The translations under genes were made by a program, and so were the position numbers. Below are positions 28,074 to 36,410 of a stretch of DNA of 64,000 bases, one piece after another. Source of the DNA: an uncultured Bacteroidota bacterium. Lineage in GTDB: Bacteria > Bacteroidota > Bacteroidia > Chitinophagales > Chitinophagaceae. Numbering within the stretch: position 1 is the stretch's first letter; every line of letters begins with the position of its first letter. The DNA lies in NCBI GenBank assembly GCA_903837525.1, contig CAILUU010000037.1, forward strand, positions 1-64,000, given 5' to 3'. The notes beneath the pieces are model-generated. The model had not been told where the DNA came from. It made no database searches and saw only the letters and a program-made list of their open reading frames with translations.

Positions 28074-30836
28074 ATGAAGAAAATTACAAATTATTTAGTT
28101 ACTTTTTTGCTAGCTAATATTTTGTGTATTACCGTTCTTGCACAAAATACCACCATAAGCGGTAATGTAAGAAACAGTTCTACCAAAGAAAATGCTGGAG
28201 CAGTTTCGGTTACTCTAAAAGATGGTACTACCGGAACGTACACCGATGACAAAGGAAATTTTAAATTAAGTGTAAAAACGTTACCCGTTACTTTACTAGT
28301 ATCGTCAATTGGTTACGAATTACAAGAAATAACTGTAAGCAACACATCTAAGGTACAAATAGACTTCATACCATCGAATGCTTTAGGGCAAGAGATAGTA
28401 GTATCTGCAAGTAGAGTACCGCAGCGTATTTTAGAAAGCCCTGTAAGTATTGAACGTATAAATACAACGGCTATACGAAATGCACCAGCTGTAACTTATT
28501 ACGATGTGATATCTTCTTTAAAAGGAGTAGATATTACTACTTCATCGTTAACCTTTAAAACACCTACTACTCGTGGATTTAGTGGAAGTGGTAGCCCAAG
28601 AGTTACACAGTTTATGGATGGAATGGATAACCAGTTACCTGGTTTAAATTTTTCTGCAGGAAGTGTAATCGGTTTAACTGAATTAGATGTTGATAATGTA
28701 GAATTATTACCAGGTGCCTCATCTGCCTTGTATGGTCCGGGTGGTATGAATGGTACCATATTAATTGCAAGTAAAAATCCGTTCAAGTATCAAGGTTTAT
28801 CTTTTCAAGTAAAAACAGGTATAATGAATACGGATAAGCGTTACCGCTCAGCTTCTCCTTATCATAACTGGAGTATGCGTTGGGCAAAAAAGGTCAGTGA
28901 AAAATTTGCCTTTAAAATAGGCACAGAAATAGTTGCCGCTAAAGATTGGCTAGGTTATGATAGAAGAAATTATGACCGAAATGGCACATTGGGTTCTATC
29001 AAGGCTGGCGATAGAGCATCAGATCCTAACTATGATGGAGTAAATATATATGGGGATGAAACTACCATTGATATAAGAACAAACGTGTTGAATCCAATTG
29101 GTGCATCCGCTGCCCCATTCTTAAAAAACTTTATTGATACCTTAAATAATGGAAGGCCTATTAATGTATCTCGTACAGGATATGCAGAATCGGATATTGT
29201 AAACCCTAATACAATAAACTATAAAGTATCTGGTGCATTACATTATAAAATTACGTCTAAAATTGAGGCAGTTTTAGCAGGCCACTGGGGTACTGGTAAC
29301 ACTGTATATACAGGTAGCGAAAGGTATAGCTTAAGAGATTTTAAAATAGGCCAATACAAATTTGAATTAAATAGTAAAAATTGGTTTTTAAAGGCATATA
29401 CCACACAAGAAAATGCTGGTGAAAGTTTTAATGCTACTGTTACTACTCGTTTAACTAATGAAGCGTGGAAGCCTAGTGGTGGAAGTACAGGATGGTTTTC
29501 TCAATACGCACAAACTTATTTAGGAGCAAGATTAAATGGAGCAACAGACTTTAATGCTCAAACGGTTGCAAGACAAACTGCTGATGTTGGAAGACCAGCA
29601 GCTGGTAGCGCAGCTTTTAAATCATTGTTTGATAAAGTAAGAAGCGTACCAATTTCTGCCGGTGGTGGTTTATTTGTAGATAGATCTGATTTATATATGG
29701 TAGAAGGTCAATACAATTTATCGTCTATTACACATGATTTTGCAGATATCCTAATTGGAGCAAACTTTAAACAATATGCCTTAAATAGTGAAGGAACCCT
29801 GTTTGCAGATCAAAATCAAAAAATAAGTATTAATGAATTTGGTGGCTATATTCAAGCTACAAGGTCTTTTTTAGAAGATAAAATTAAAGTTGCATTAAGT
29901 GGTAGATACGATAAAAACGAAAATTTTGTAGGTAGATTTACTCCAAGAGCAACTGCAGTTGTTAAAGTAGCTAAAAACAATAATATTCGTGTAAGTTATC
30001 AAACAGCTTATCGTTTTCCAACAACACAGCAACAGTGGATCGATTTAGGCGTTGGCTCAAATACAAGATTATTAGGTGGAGCTGAGTACTTCAATACCAC
30101 ATACCAATTAAGTACAAAACCAACGTTTGAACTTGCTGCTTTGCCAACAACAACATCAGCCTATCAAGTAAATAAATTTAAAGCAGAATCTGTATCTACT
30201 TACGAAATTGGCTATAAAGGATTGTTGATGAATGATAAATTATTAATTGATGCGTATGGTTATTTTGGGGAGTATAAAGACTTCTTAACTCGTACCTTAT
30301 TAATACAGCCAACTAGTGGTAATGTTGCAGATGTAGTAAATGCGTTGGCTAATAAAATACCGGTGAGTAATGTTGGTAATATTTATTCTATCCCTGTAAA
30401 TTCTTCAAGCAAAGTAAAAACATTTGGTTGGGGCTTTAGTTTAGATTATAGATTACCTTCAAACTTTTCTGTTAGTGGTAACGTGTATTCAGATGAGTTA
30501 ACAGATGTGCCTACAAATTTTGTAGCTTATTTTAGTACGCCTAAATACAGAACAAATCTTAGTATTGCTAATTCTGGATTTGGTCCAAAGAAAAGATTAG
30601 GCTTTAATATTTCGTACAGATGGCAAGATGCTTTCTTGTATCAAGCAGATTTTGCCAATGATTTTCTTCCTGCAGTTCATACTGTTGATGCACAGGTTAG
30701 TTTAAAATTGCCAAAAACTAAATCAATTTTAAAACTTGGGGCAAATAATTTATTAAACCAATATTATGTAAATGCGCCAGGTAATTCAATTGTAGGTGGT
30801 TTATACTATGTATCGTTTGCTTATAATGTATTTTAA
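28074..30836 (+). CDS. TonB-dependent receptor with carboxypeptidase-like N-domain
   Basis: A 920-residue outer-membrane active transporter. Signal peptide at residues 1-23 (ITVLAQ), carboxypeptidase-regulatory-like domain at about 25-110 (TISGNVRNSSTKENAGAVSV), plug domain at about 118-235 (DNVELLPGASSALYGPGGMNG) and a 22-strand type barrel ending in the aromatic VSFAYNVF. No FecA-type signalling domain and no partner SusD gene; a fasciclin lipoprotein follows after 2 bases. The substrate is unknown. Upstream is a 139-base spacer without a clear promoter match. Confidence 0.95.
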   Translation: MKKITNYLVTFLLANILCITVLAQNTTISGNVRNSSTKENAGAVSVTLKDGTTGTYTDDKGNFKLSVKTLPVTLLVSSIGYELQEITVSNTSKVQIDFIPSNALGQEIVVSASRVPQRILESPVSIERINTTAIRNAPAVTYYDVISSLKGVDITTSSLTFKTPTTRGFSGSGSPRVTQFMDGMDNQLPGLNFSAGSVIGLTELDVDNVELLPGASSALYGPGGMNGTILIASKNPFKYQGLSFQVKTGIMNTDKRYRSASPYHNWSMRWAKKVSEKFAFKIGTEIVAAKDWLGYDRRNYDRNGTLGSIKAGDRASDPNYDGVNIYGDETTIDIRTNVLNPIGASAAPFLKNFIDTLNNGRPINVSRTGYAESDIVNPNTINYKVSGALHYKITSKIEAVLAGHWGTGNTVYTGSERYSLRDFKIGQYKFELNSKNWFLKAYTTQENAGESFNATVTTRLTNEAWKPSGGSTGWFSQYAQTYLGARLNGATDFNAQTVARQTADVGRPAAGSAAFKSLFDKVRSVPISAGGGLFVDRSDLYMVEGQYNLSSITHDFADILIGANFKQYALNSEGTLFADQNQKISINEFGGYIQATRSFLEDKIKVALSGRYDKNENFVGRFTPRATAVVKVAKNNNIRVSYQTAYRFPTTQQQWIDLGVGSNTRLLGGAEYFNTTYQLSTKPTFELAALPTTTSAYQVNKFKAESVSTYEIGYKGLLMNDKLLIDAYGYFGEYKDFLTRTLLIQPTSGNVADVVNALANKIPVSNVGNIYSIPVNSSSKVKTFGWGFSLDYRLPSNFSVSGNVYSDELTDVPTNFVAYFSTPKYRTNLSIANSGFGPKKRLGFNISYRWQDAFLYQADFANDFLPAVHTVDAQVSLKLPKTKSILKLGANNLLNQYYVNAPGNSIVGGLYYVSFAYNVF

Positions 30837-30865
30837 TATTGCTTAATTACTATAAAATAATAAAT

Positions 30866-32131
30866 ATGAAACTAATTAATAAAATAAAAAATAATGCATC
30901 CCTTTTTGTAGTTGCTGGGGTATTATTTGCATCTTGTAATAAGGTGCCCGAAACACCAATTCCAAGTGTAATTCCTCCAAATCCTGCAAGTGGTATTTCA
31001 TTATCAGCAACTATCACTGCAAATGCAGATGATAGTTTATTTAATAGGCTAGTGATAAGAACTGGTACACAAGCTGTACTTAATAACACACTAAATAGGT
31101 ATACAGTATATGTACCTAACAATGCAGCTATGAGAAATTTTGTTAATGCGGCATCTGGAGGATTAATTCCAGTGGCATCACCTGATGCAGTGCACTCCAA
31201 TTTTTTGAATACAATCTTGCCTATTGCTAGTGCTGGAGGAATTGTACAGTATAATATATCACCACAAGAAGTAACATCTGCTACTATTACGAGCCTATTT
31301 CCAAATTTTGCTTATCCGTCGATTGTTAACCCAAACCCTGCGGCTAGTGCTTTATTACGCTTAAATAACTATCCTAGCAAAAGAAGTAATGGTGCTTGGT
31401 TAAATAATATTCCATTAGTGCCAGGTATAGACGTTGCTGCTGCAAATGGCGTTATACACCACACAGCTGCAGTAAGTACACCACCAACATCATTCTTATG
31501 GAGTAGAATTAATACAGATGCAGATATGACGTATTTAAGAGCTGCAATTTTAAGAGCGGATAGTGGCACAACGTCAACACCAGGTACATTAAATTCGGCT
31601 AATTTACAATCTGTTTTGTCTGAGTTTGGGCCTAATTTAACCGTGTTTGCACCCACAAATGCTGCATTTTCAGCAACATTAACAGGGGCTATTTATCAAG
31701 GATTAGTTGCACAGGGTTTTCCTGCAGGTGCTGGAACTTTAGCAACAGCTACTGCCTTAGCAACTGCAACAGATGCTAATGGTCCAACTGTGTTTAGAAA
31801 TCCATTACTTTTTAGTGTATTAACTGCACAAGCTGTTAAAGGAATTGTAGTTTATCATGTGTTAGGTGATAGGGCGTTTAGTGTAAATTTTCCTACAACT
31901 ACAACTAATATAAGAACGTTATTAAACAGTGCAGTTCCTCCACATCCAGGTTTAGGTATTACTGCTACATTTACAGGGCTAGGTGTTACTGCTATTACAG
32001 TTAAAGGGTTGGGTAATCCATCAGCTTTCCCTGTATCTGTTAACCCTACACCAAACCCGTTTGGTGCAAGCGATCAGCACTTTGTAAATGGGGTATTACA
32101 TAAATTAAATGGAGTTTTACTTCCTCAATAA
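30866..32131 (+). CDS. Fasciclin-domain lipoprotein
   Basis: A 421-residue surface or periplasmic lipoprotein. The ATG at 30866 gives a lipoprotein signal with lipobox LFASC (residues about 20-24); an upstream TTG at 30839 is unlikely. Two fasciclin (FAS1) domains follow: residues about 50-190 (YTVYVPNNAAMRNF) and about 215-420 (LTVFAPTNAAFSATL, GIVVYHVLGDRAFSVN, VNGVLHKLNGVLLPQ). FAS1 domains mediate adhesion or ligand binding. It is immediately downstream of the TonB receptor and ends at a strong terminator, so the two form a bicistronic unit; a joint uptake role is inference. Confidence 0.9.
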   Translation: MKLINKIKNNASLFVVAGVLFASCNKVPETPIPSVIPPNPASGISLSATITANADDSLFNRLVIRTGTQAVLNNTLNRYTVYVPNNAAMRNFVNAASGGLIPVASPDAVHSNFLNTILPIASAGGIVQYNISPQEVTSATITSLFPNFAYPSIVNPNPAASALLRLNNYPSKRSNGAWLNNIPLVPGIDVAAANGVIHHTAAVSTPPTSFLWSRINTDADMTYLRAAILRADSGTTSTPGTLNSANLQSVLSEFGPNLTVFAPTNAAFSATLTGAIYQGLVAQGFPAGAGTLATATALATATDANGPTVFRNPLLFSVLTAQAVKGIVVYHVLGDRAFSVNFPTTTTNIRTLLNSAVPPHPGLGITATFTGLGVTAITVKGLGNPSAFPVSVNPTPNPFGASDQHFVNGVLHKLNGVLLPQ

Positions 32132-32151
32132 GAAATTTAGAATATTATTAA

Positions 32152-32185
32152 AAAAAAAGACATCTTGTAAAAGATGTCTTTTTTT
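32152..32185. terminator. Bidirectional terminator between fasciclin and NUDIX genes
   Basis: A 15-bp perfect stem (core GACATCTT / AAGATGTC flanked by A7 and T7) with GTAA loop. The A-tract/T-tract arrangement works on both strands and serves both converging genes; it overlaps the NUDIX stop codon. Confidence 0.88.
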
Positions 32186-32639
32186 ATGTTAATAATAATT
32201 GTACAATGAGTTTATCTATAGGTAACGAAACATCTTTAATGGTTAATTTATCTAAATCAATAAATCGAAATGTTTCTATTTCTTTTTGTTGTTCGTAAAT
32301 TTTTAATTGCTCTTCATCAAAATCGAATGGTTTAGTACGAATAGGGGCATTAATTTTTTCTAGCGCATTAACAAAGTAATAAATAGAAATTATTTGATGC
32401 GACGAATTAAAGGAACTTAGTTGAAAATAATCTGTTGTATAAAGATGTTTGCCAACTTCTACATTTAAATTCATTTCTTCTAAAAATTCTCTTTTTAAAC
32501 AATCTCTAGTTCCTTCCCCAAACTCTAAACCACCACCAGGGAATTTAGTAATCTTCATTCCACGAATGTATTCATCACTTACCAATAGTTGGTTTTGTTC
32601 ATTTATTAAGATGCCGTAAACTCTAAGATTAAAACTCAT
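32184..32639 (-). CDS. NUDIX hydrolase
   Basis: A 151-residue pyrophosphohydrolase-fold protein. The Nudix box is seen at about residues 36-58 as GGLEFGEG followed by REFLEEMNL; the usual Gly near the end is Asn here, but the metal-binding REFLEE core is intact. Substrate unknown (nucleoside diphosphates linked to another moiety is the family rule). It is the last gene of the overlapping minus operon, 32 bases after corA. Confidence 0.88.
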   Translation of the reverse strand: MSFNLRVYGILINEQNQLLVSDEYIRGMKITKFPGGGLEFGEGTRDCLKREFLEEMNLNVEVGKHLYTTDYFQLSSFNSSHQIISIYYFVNALEKINAPIRTKPFDFDEEQLKIYEQQKEIETFRFIDLDKLTIKDVSLPIDKLIVQLLLT

Positions 32640-32671
32640 TTAATTTTTAATTTTTAATTCCTAATTCTTTA

Positions 32672-33610
32672 TTACTTCTTAAATCTTTTCCAATAATTAA
32701 AAATTGCAAAAGCTAATATTGCAAAAGCCAAAATAACAGGTACCCAAAAAGCGTAGTGAGATGTTTGGTAGGGTATAGGTACATTCATACCGTAAATACT
32801 TGCTATTAAAACAGGTATACTAAGAAAAATAGTTAGGGTAGTTAAACGCTTTAATACTTCGTTTTGATTATTGCTAATAATACTTGCAAACGCATCTAAC
32901 GAGGAGCTTAAAATTGTTGTGTACGTATTTGCTGTTTCCAATGCCTGACTCGTTTCAACAACTAAATCTTCTAAAAAATCTTTTTCATCTTCGGTTAGTT
33001 GTAAAATATTCGTACGTAATAATTTTATCATCAATAACTCATTACTTCGTAAGGCTGTAATAAAGTAAACTAAACTTTTTTGAATACGCATTAGCTGGAA
33101 TAACTCTTCATTTCTATTAGCATCGTATAACTTATGCTCTAATATATTTCTTCGCTGATTTATTTCTTTAAGGTGATCTTGAAAATTAGTGGTTACTTTT
33201 TCAAATACTTTAAGTACCATCATATTTTTTTTATCTGGATGACGGTTTTGAAAACTATTTAAAAACTTTTTTATAGCCTCGTTTTCAAACGAATTTACGG
33301 TTACAATTTGGTTGTGTGTAAGTATAATACAAATGGGTATGGTTATATAAAATGCATCACTTTCGTTAAATGAATTATTTTCTGTTGGCGTTTTTATTAC
33401 AATTAACTTAACATTGTCATCAATTTCGTAGCGGCTACGCTCATCAATATCTAGCGAGTCTTTTAAAAAATCAATAGGTATATCAAGGCTTTCGCTTAGC
33501 TCCGTAAACTCTTCTTGTTTTAACGGGGGTAGTACATTTACCCAGCTACCTGCTTCAGGCTTTTCTATAGCAATGGTTTGGTGCTCTATAATTTTAAAAT
33601 ATTGAATCAT
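32672..33610 (-). CDS. corA: CorA-family magnesium/divalent cation transporter
   Basis: A 312-residue inner-membrane channel-type transporter. A long cytoplasmic alpha/beta domain (residues 1-250) is followed by two C-terminal transmembrane helices. The selectivity motif GMN is present in IYGMNVPIPY between them. The C-terminus is basic (YWKRFKK), as usual. Its start overlaps the end of the DinB-like gene by 17 bases, so translation is probably coupled. Confidence 0.94.
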   Translation of the reverse strand: MIQYFKIIEHQTIAIEKPEAGSWVNVLPPLKQEEFTELSESLDIPIDFLKDSLDIDERSRYEIDDNVKLIVIKTPTENNSFNESDAFYITIPICIILTHNQIVTVNSFENEAIKKFLNSFQNRHPDKKNMMVLKVFEKVTTNFQDHLKEINQRRNILEHKLYDANRNEELFQLMRIQKSLVYFITALRSNELLMIKLLRTNILQLTEDEKDFLEDLVVETSQALETANTYTTILSSSLDAFASIISNNQNEVLKRLTTLTIFLSIPVLIASIYGMNVPIPYQTSHYAFWVPVILAFAILAFAIFNYWKRFKK

Positions 33611-34142
33611 TTTTTTCTTGGGTAAGGGTTGTAATAATTTTAATATGATGTTGCGTATGGTAAATGGTAAAATAGCAAAGTTCTCTTAATGTAATTTTAC
33701 CGAGTAGTGGATGTTTTATTAAAAAATTATCCAAATCTTCCTCTGTTTTATTTTTTTCTAAGGAATCTAAATATTGTGTTGATACTTTATTCCATTGTTT
33801 TAATAACCTATCTTTTGAGGTTAAATTTTTATTTAGTTTTGGAACAAATCTACCTTTTGCAACTCCACCTTCCGCTAATTTTAAGGTGTATTTGTTTACC
33901 AATTCCTCAAATGTTTTTGATGGCCTATTCGGTGTTCCTCCAATCCATCTTACTAGAAATTTAGGTAACCAAAAAGCTAAAGCAGATATATTAGTAGAAA
34001 TTAATAAATGCTTTACATTATCTGCAACAGACCATTTATTCGATGGTTTTGTAAAAAAGAAAGCATCATCCATTGTTGTGGTTATACTTTTTATCTTTTC
34101 AAATTGCGTACTTGTTTGTTCTATTATTTCTTCTTTTGTCAT
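33594..34142 (-). CDS. DinB-superfamily protein
   Basis: A 182-residue four-helix-bundle protein with the metal-site pattern of the DinB/YfiT group: NKWSVADNVKHLLIST near residue 35-50 and TIYHTQHHIKII near residue 160. Function unknown; an S-transferase or metalloenzyme role is possible. It overlaps dapF by 4 bases (ATGA) and corA by 17, so it is embedded in the operon. Not closely similar to the other DinB-like gene at 1899-2408. Confidence 0.83.
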   Translation of the reverse strand: MTKEEIIEQTSTQFEKIKSITTTMDDAFFFTKPSNKWSVADNVKHLLISTNISALAFWLPKFLVRWIGGTPNRPSKTFEELVNKYTLKLAEGGVAKGRFVPKLNKNLTSKDRLLKQWNKVSTQYLDSLEKNKTEEDLDNFLIKHPLLGKITLRELCYFTIYHTQHHIKIITTLTQEKNDSIF

Positions 34143-34921
34143 ATATAAATAGTTCCTTCAAAAACAAACTCTGCAGGACCACACAGCCAAATATTTTGAA
34201 AATGTGTATCGCTTAGTTTATTAAATTCTACAAATAAATGCCCACCCAGTGTTTTAATATTCACTAAATTAAAACCATTTTCATTATGAGCACTTGCAAG
34301 TGCTGCAGCAGTTACACCTGTTCCACAGCTTAACGTTTCATCCTCTACACCACGTTCGTAGGTACGCACAAAAATGCTGTCTTCATTTAACCGTTCTACG
34401 AAATTTACATTTATGCCTTCCGCTTCAAATGCTTTACTGTACCTAATATCTCTACCCATTTCCACTACATCAATATCTTTTACATTACTGCTATATTTTA
34501 TAAAATGTGGCGATCCCGTATTAAGTATGGAGAAAGTAGCATGGTTCTCTACAGTGTTTACATCATTCATTTTAAGGCGTACAATTCCTTTATCTGTTAT
34601 TTCTGCATTATGCTCACCATCTATTGCACAAAAAGTATATACCGATTTATGTATGCCCATAGCGTAAGCAAATTTTACTAAACATCGTCCTCCATTTCCA
34701 CACATTGTACTTTCATTGCCATCGGCATTAAAATAAACCATTTTAAAATCGTATCCTTCTTCTTTATTTAATAACATTAATCCATCTGCCCCTATGCCAA
34801 ATTTTCTATCGCATAAAAAAATAATTTGTTTTTTAGATAATCCATTTACTTCATATAGTCTATTATCCAAAATAATAAAATCGTTTCCGGTGCCTTGATA
34901 TTTGTAAAACGTACGTTGCAT
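34139..34921 (-). CDS. dapF: Diaminopimelate epimerase
   Basis: Interconverts LL- and meso-diaminopimelate for lysine and peptidoglycan. The 260-residue protein carries both catalytic cysteines: one in NESTMCGNGGRC and one in ETLSCGTGVTAAA. The N-terminus YKYQGTGNDFIILD-like block is intact (FYKYQGTGNDF). Its start codon overlaps the stop of the nucleoside phosphorylase gene (TAATG). Confidence 0.97.
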   Translation of the reverse strand: MQRTFYKYQGTGNDFIILDNRLYEVNGLSKKQIIFLCDRKFGIGADGLMLLNKEEGYDFKMVYFNADGNESTMCGNGGRCLVKFAYAMGIHKSVYTFCAIDGEHNAEITDKGIVRLKMNDVNTVENHATFSILNTGSPHFIKYSSNVKDIDVVEMGRDIRYSKAFEAEGINVNFVERLNEDSIFVRTYERGVEDETLSCGTGVTAAALASAHNENGFNLVNIKTLGGHLFVEFNKLSDTHFQNIWLCGPAEFVFEGTIYI

Positions 34922-35799
34922 TAAATATTTTCAGTTAGTATTTGTAAAGATTTTTTTATTAAATTTTCGACAGCAGCATTTGCATCTTTACTAAACTCTT
35001 TTGTAATGCGGTTTGCTACAATTGCGTTTAACGATAAACAATGGTGCCCTAAAATTTTACTTAACCCATAAATGCCAGCAGTTTCCATTTCAAAATTAGA
35101 AATACGATGATTACCAAAACTAAAGGTGGTTAAATTATCGATTAATGCAGCATTTGCCAAACCCATACGTAAAACTCTGCCTTGTGGTCCATAAAACCCC
35201 GGACAAGTTACGGTGATTCCCTGATGAAAACCAGTAACAAAATGTTTAAGTAAAAATCCACTAGCACTACTTATATATGGATGAGCAAACTTATTATGCA
35301 ATTGAGTTTGTGTTATAAACTGCTGAACTAATTGCTCCTCTTCATTATTATTTTGTAAAAGATAAAAATTTAATAAATTATCTATACCCAATCCGTGGCT
35401 ACTTGCTACAAAACTATCAACTGGTATATTTTTTTGTAACGATCCAGAAGTGCCTATGCGTATAATATTAAGATGCGTGAGTTGCTCTTTAATTTGTCTT
35501 GTAGTAAAATCAATGTTTACCAAAGCATCTAACTCATTTAATACAATATCAATATTATCTGTACCAATGCCTGTACTTATACAACTTATTCTTTTATTGC
35601 CAATGTAGCCAGTATGGGTTACAAATTCTCTATGTTGATTTTTGCATTCAATTTTATCAAAATGTTTGCTAACCTCCTTAACTCTATCTGGATCGCCAAC
35701 GGTTATTATATTTGTCGCAATTTCTGTTGGTATACAATCTAAATGATAAATTGCACCTCTATTATTTATAATTAATTCTGACTCGGCTATACGGCTCAT
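34921..35799 (-). CDS. Nucleoside phosphorylase (uridine phosphorylase-like)
   Basis: A 292-residue PNP/UDP-family phosphorylase that would cleave nucleosides with phosphate for salvage. It has the phosphate-binding ITVGDPDRV block near residue 35, RIGTSGSLQ near residue 115, and FEMETAGIYGL near residue 235, where Glu-Met-Glu binds ribose. The base specificity is uncertain, uridine being the closest guess. The start is ATG at 35799; a start at 35844 would add a non-conserved leader and cross a palindrome. It heads the five-gene operon ending with the NUDIX gene. Confidence 0.9.
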   Translation of the reverse strand: MSRIAESELIINNRGAIYHLDCIPTEIATNIITVGDPDRVKEVSKHFDKIECKNQHREFVTHTGYIGNKRISCISTGIGTDNIDIVLNELDALVNIDFTTRQIKEQLTHLNIIRIGTSGSLQKNIPVDSFVASSHGLGIDNLLNFYLLQNNNEEEQLVQQFITQTQLHNKFAHPYISSASGFLLKHFVTGFHQGITVTCPGFYGPQGRVLRMGLANAALIDNLTTFSFGNHRISNFEMETAGIYGLSKILGHHCLSLNAIVANRITKEFSKDANAAVENLIKKSLQILTENI

Positions 35800-35813
35800 A
35801 ATAATTTTATTTT

Positions 35814-35827
35814 GAAATTCGAATTTC
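35814..35827. promoter_or_regulatory. Palindrome GAAATTCGAATTTC upstream of the nucleoside phosphorylase operon
   Basis: A 14-base perfect palindrome 15 bases upstream of the start at 35799. Its place in the short divergent region with tRNA-Cys would fit an operator, but no regulator is known here and it may be chance in AT-rich DNA. Confidence 0.3.
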
Positions 35828-35863
35828 GGCATTACTATTAACAAAATACAGAAAAAATTCCCT

Positions 35864-35871
35864 TATTTTTG
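35864..35871 (+). promoter_or_regulatory. -7 box (TATTTTTG) for tRNA-Cys
   Basis: TATTTTTG fits TAnnTTTG and ends 13 bases before the tRNA 5' end, giving a very short precursor leader. Confidence 0.6.
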
Positions 35872-35884
35872 CATTCGTTTAAAT

Positions 35885-35958
35885 GGTCCTTTGGCCGAGT
35901 GGCTAGGCAAAGCTCTGCAAAAGCTTCTACAGCAGTTCGAATCTGCTAGGGACCTCCA
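35885..35958 (+). tRNA. tRNA-Cys (anticodon GCA)
   Basis: A cloverleaf can be drawn: acceptor GGTCCTT (35885-35891) with AGGGACC (35948-35954), D-arm GGCC..GGCT-type stem, anticodon loop CTGCAAA with GCA flanked by AAGCT/AGCTT-like stem, and T-loop GTTCGAATC. The discriminator base is T, as required for tRNA-Cys, and CCA is encoded (35956-35958). Short variable loop. Confidence 0.95.
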
Positions 35959-35993
35959 AAAATCGCTGGTTATCCTTAACTGGCGATTTTAAT
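35958..35993 (+). terminator. Hairpin after tRNA-Cys
   Basis: AAAATCGC..GTTA pairs with TAAC..GCGATTTT (two central mismatches, TCCT loop), followed by a T-rich stretch. Likely terminator of the tRNA transcript. Confidence 0.55.
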
Positions 35994-36005
35994 TTTTAAT
36001 ATATT

Positions 36006-36410
36006 ATGAGTACAAAAATTTTACATTGGTTAGGTCTACTAGCTGCAGTTTTACTTATTACTGCCTGCTTTATTCCTTGGACATTTCATGCAGATGTAAA
36101 CGAAAGTTTTACAGGATTTTATAGTTTTAAAAATACTTACGGTAAGCCAAGTAAATTTTTATTAGTAGTAGGTGTACTTGGGTTTATTTTTGTGTTATTG
36201 CCAAAAGTTTGGGCAAAACGAGTAAACCTTTTTCTAGCTGCATTGGGTATGGGGTACGCCATTAAAACATTTGTATTATTTACTGGTTGTTATAATGCGT
36301 ATTGCCCTCAAAGACTACCAGGGCTTTACATTATGCTAATTAGTTCAATTGTATTAATGTTAGCTGCTGTTTTCCCTAATTTAAAAGTTTCGGTTAAAAA
36401 AGAAAATTAA
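36006..36410 (+). CDS. Small four-helix membrane protein (unknown)
   Basis: A 134-residue protein with four predicted transmembrane segments (about residues 8-25, 50-66, 73-90 and 106-125) and the family-like loop FTGFYSFKNTYGKPSKF between the first two. A pair of cysteines (CYNAYC) lies between helices 3 and 4. I do not recognise a functional family. It follows tRNA-Cys and its hairpin, and its last four bases overlap the end of the converging glnS. Confidence 0.7.
   Translation: MSTKILHWLGLLAAVLLITACFIPWTFHADVNESFTGFYSFKNTYGKPSKFLLVVGVLGFIFVLLPKVWAKRVNLFLAALGMGYAIKTFVLFTGCYNAYCPQRLPGLYIMLISSIVLMLAAVFPNLKVSVKKEN

Noticed and set aside
30850-31200. Minus-strand ORF of 116 codons inside the fasciclin gene
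   Set aside because: Shadow of a well-supported lipoprotein gene on the other strand.
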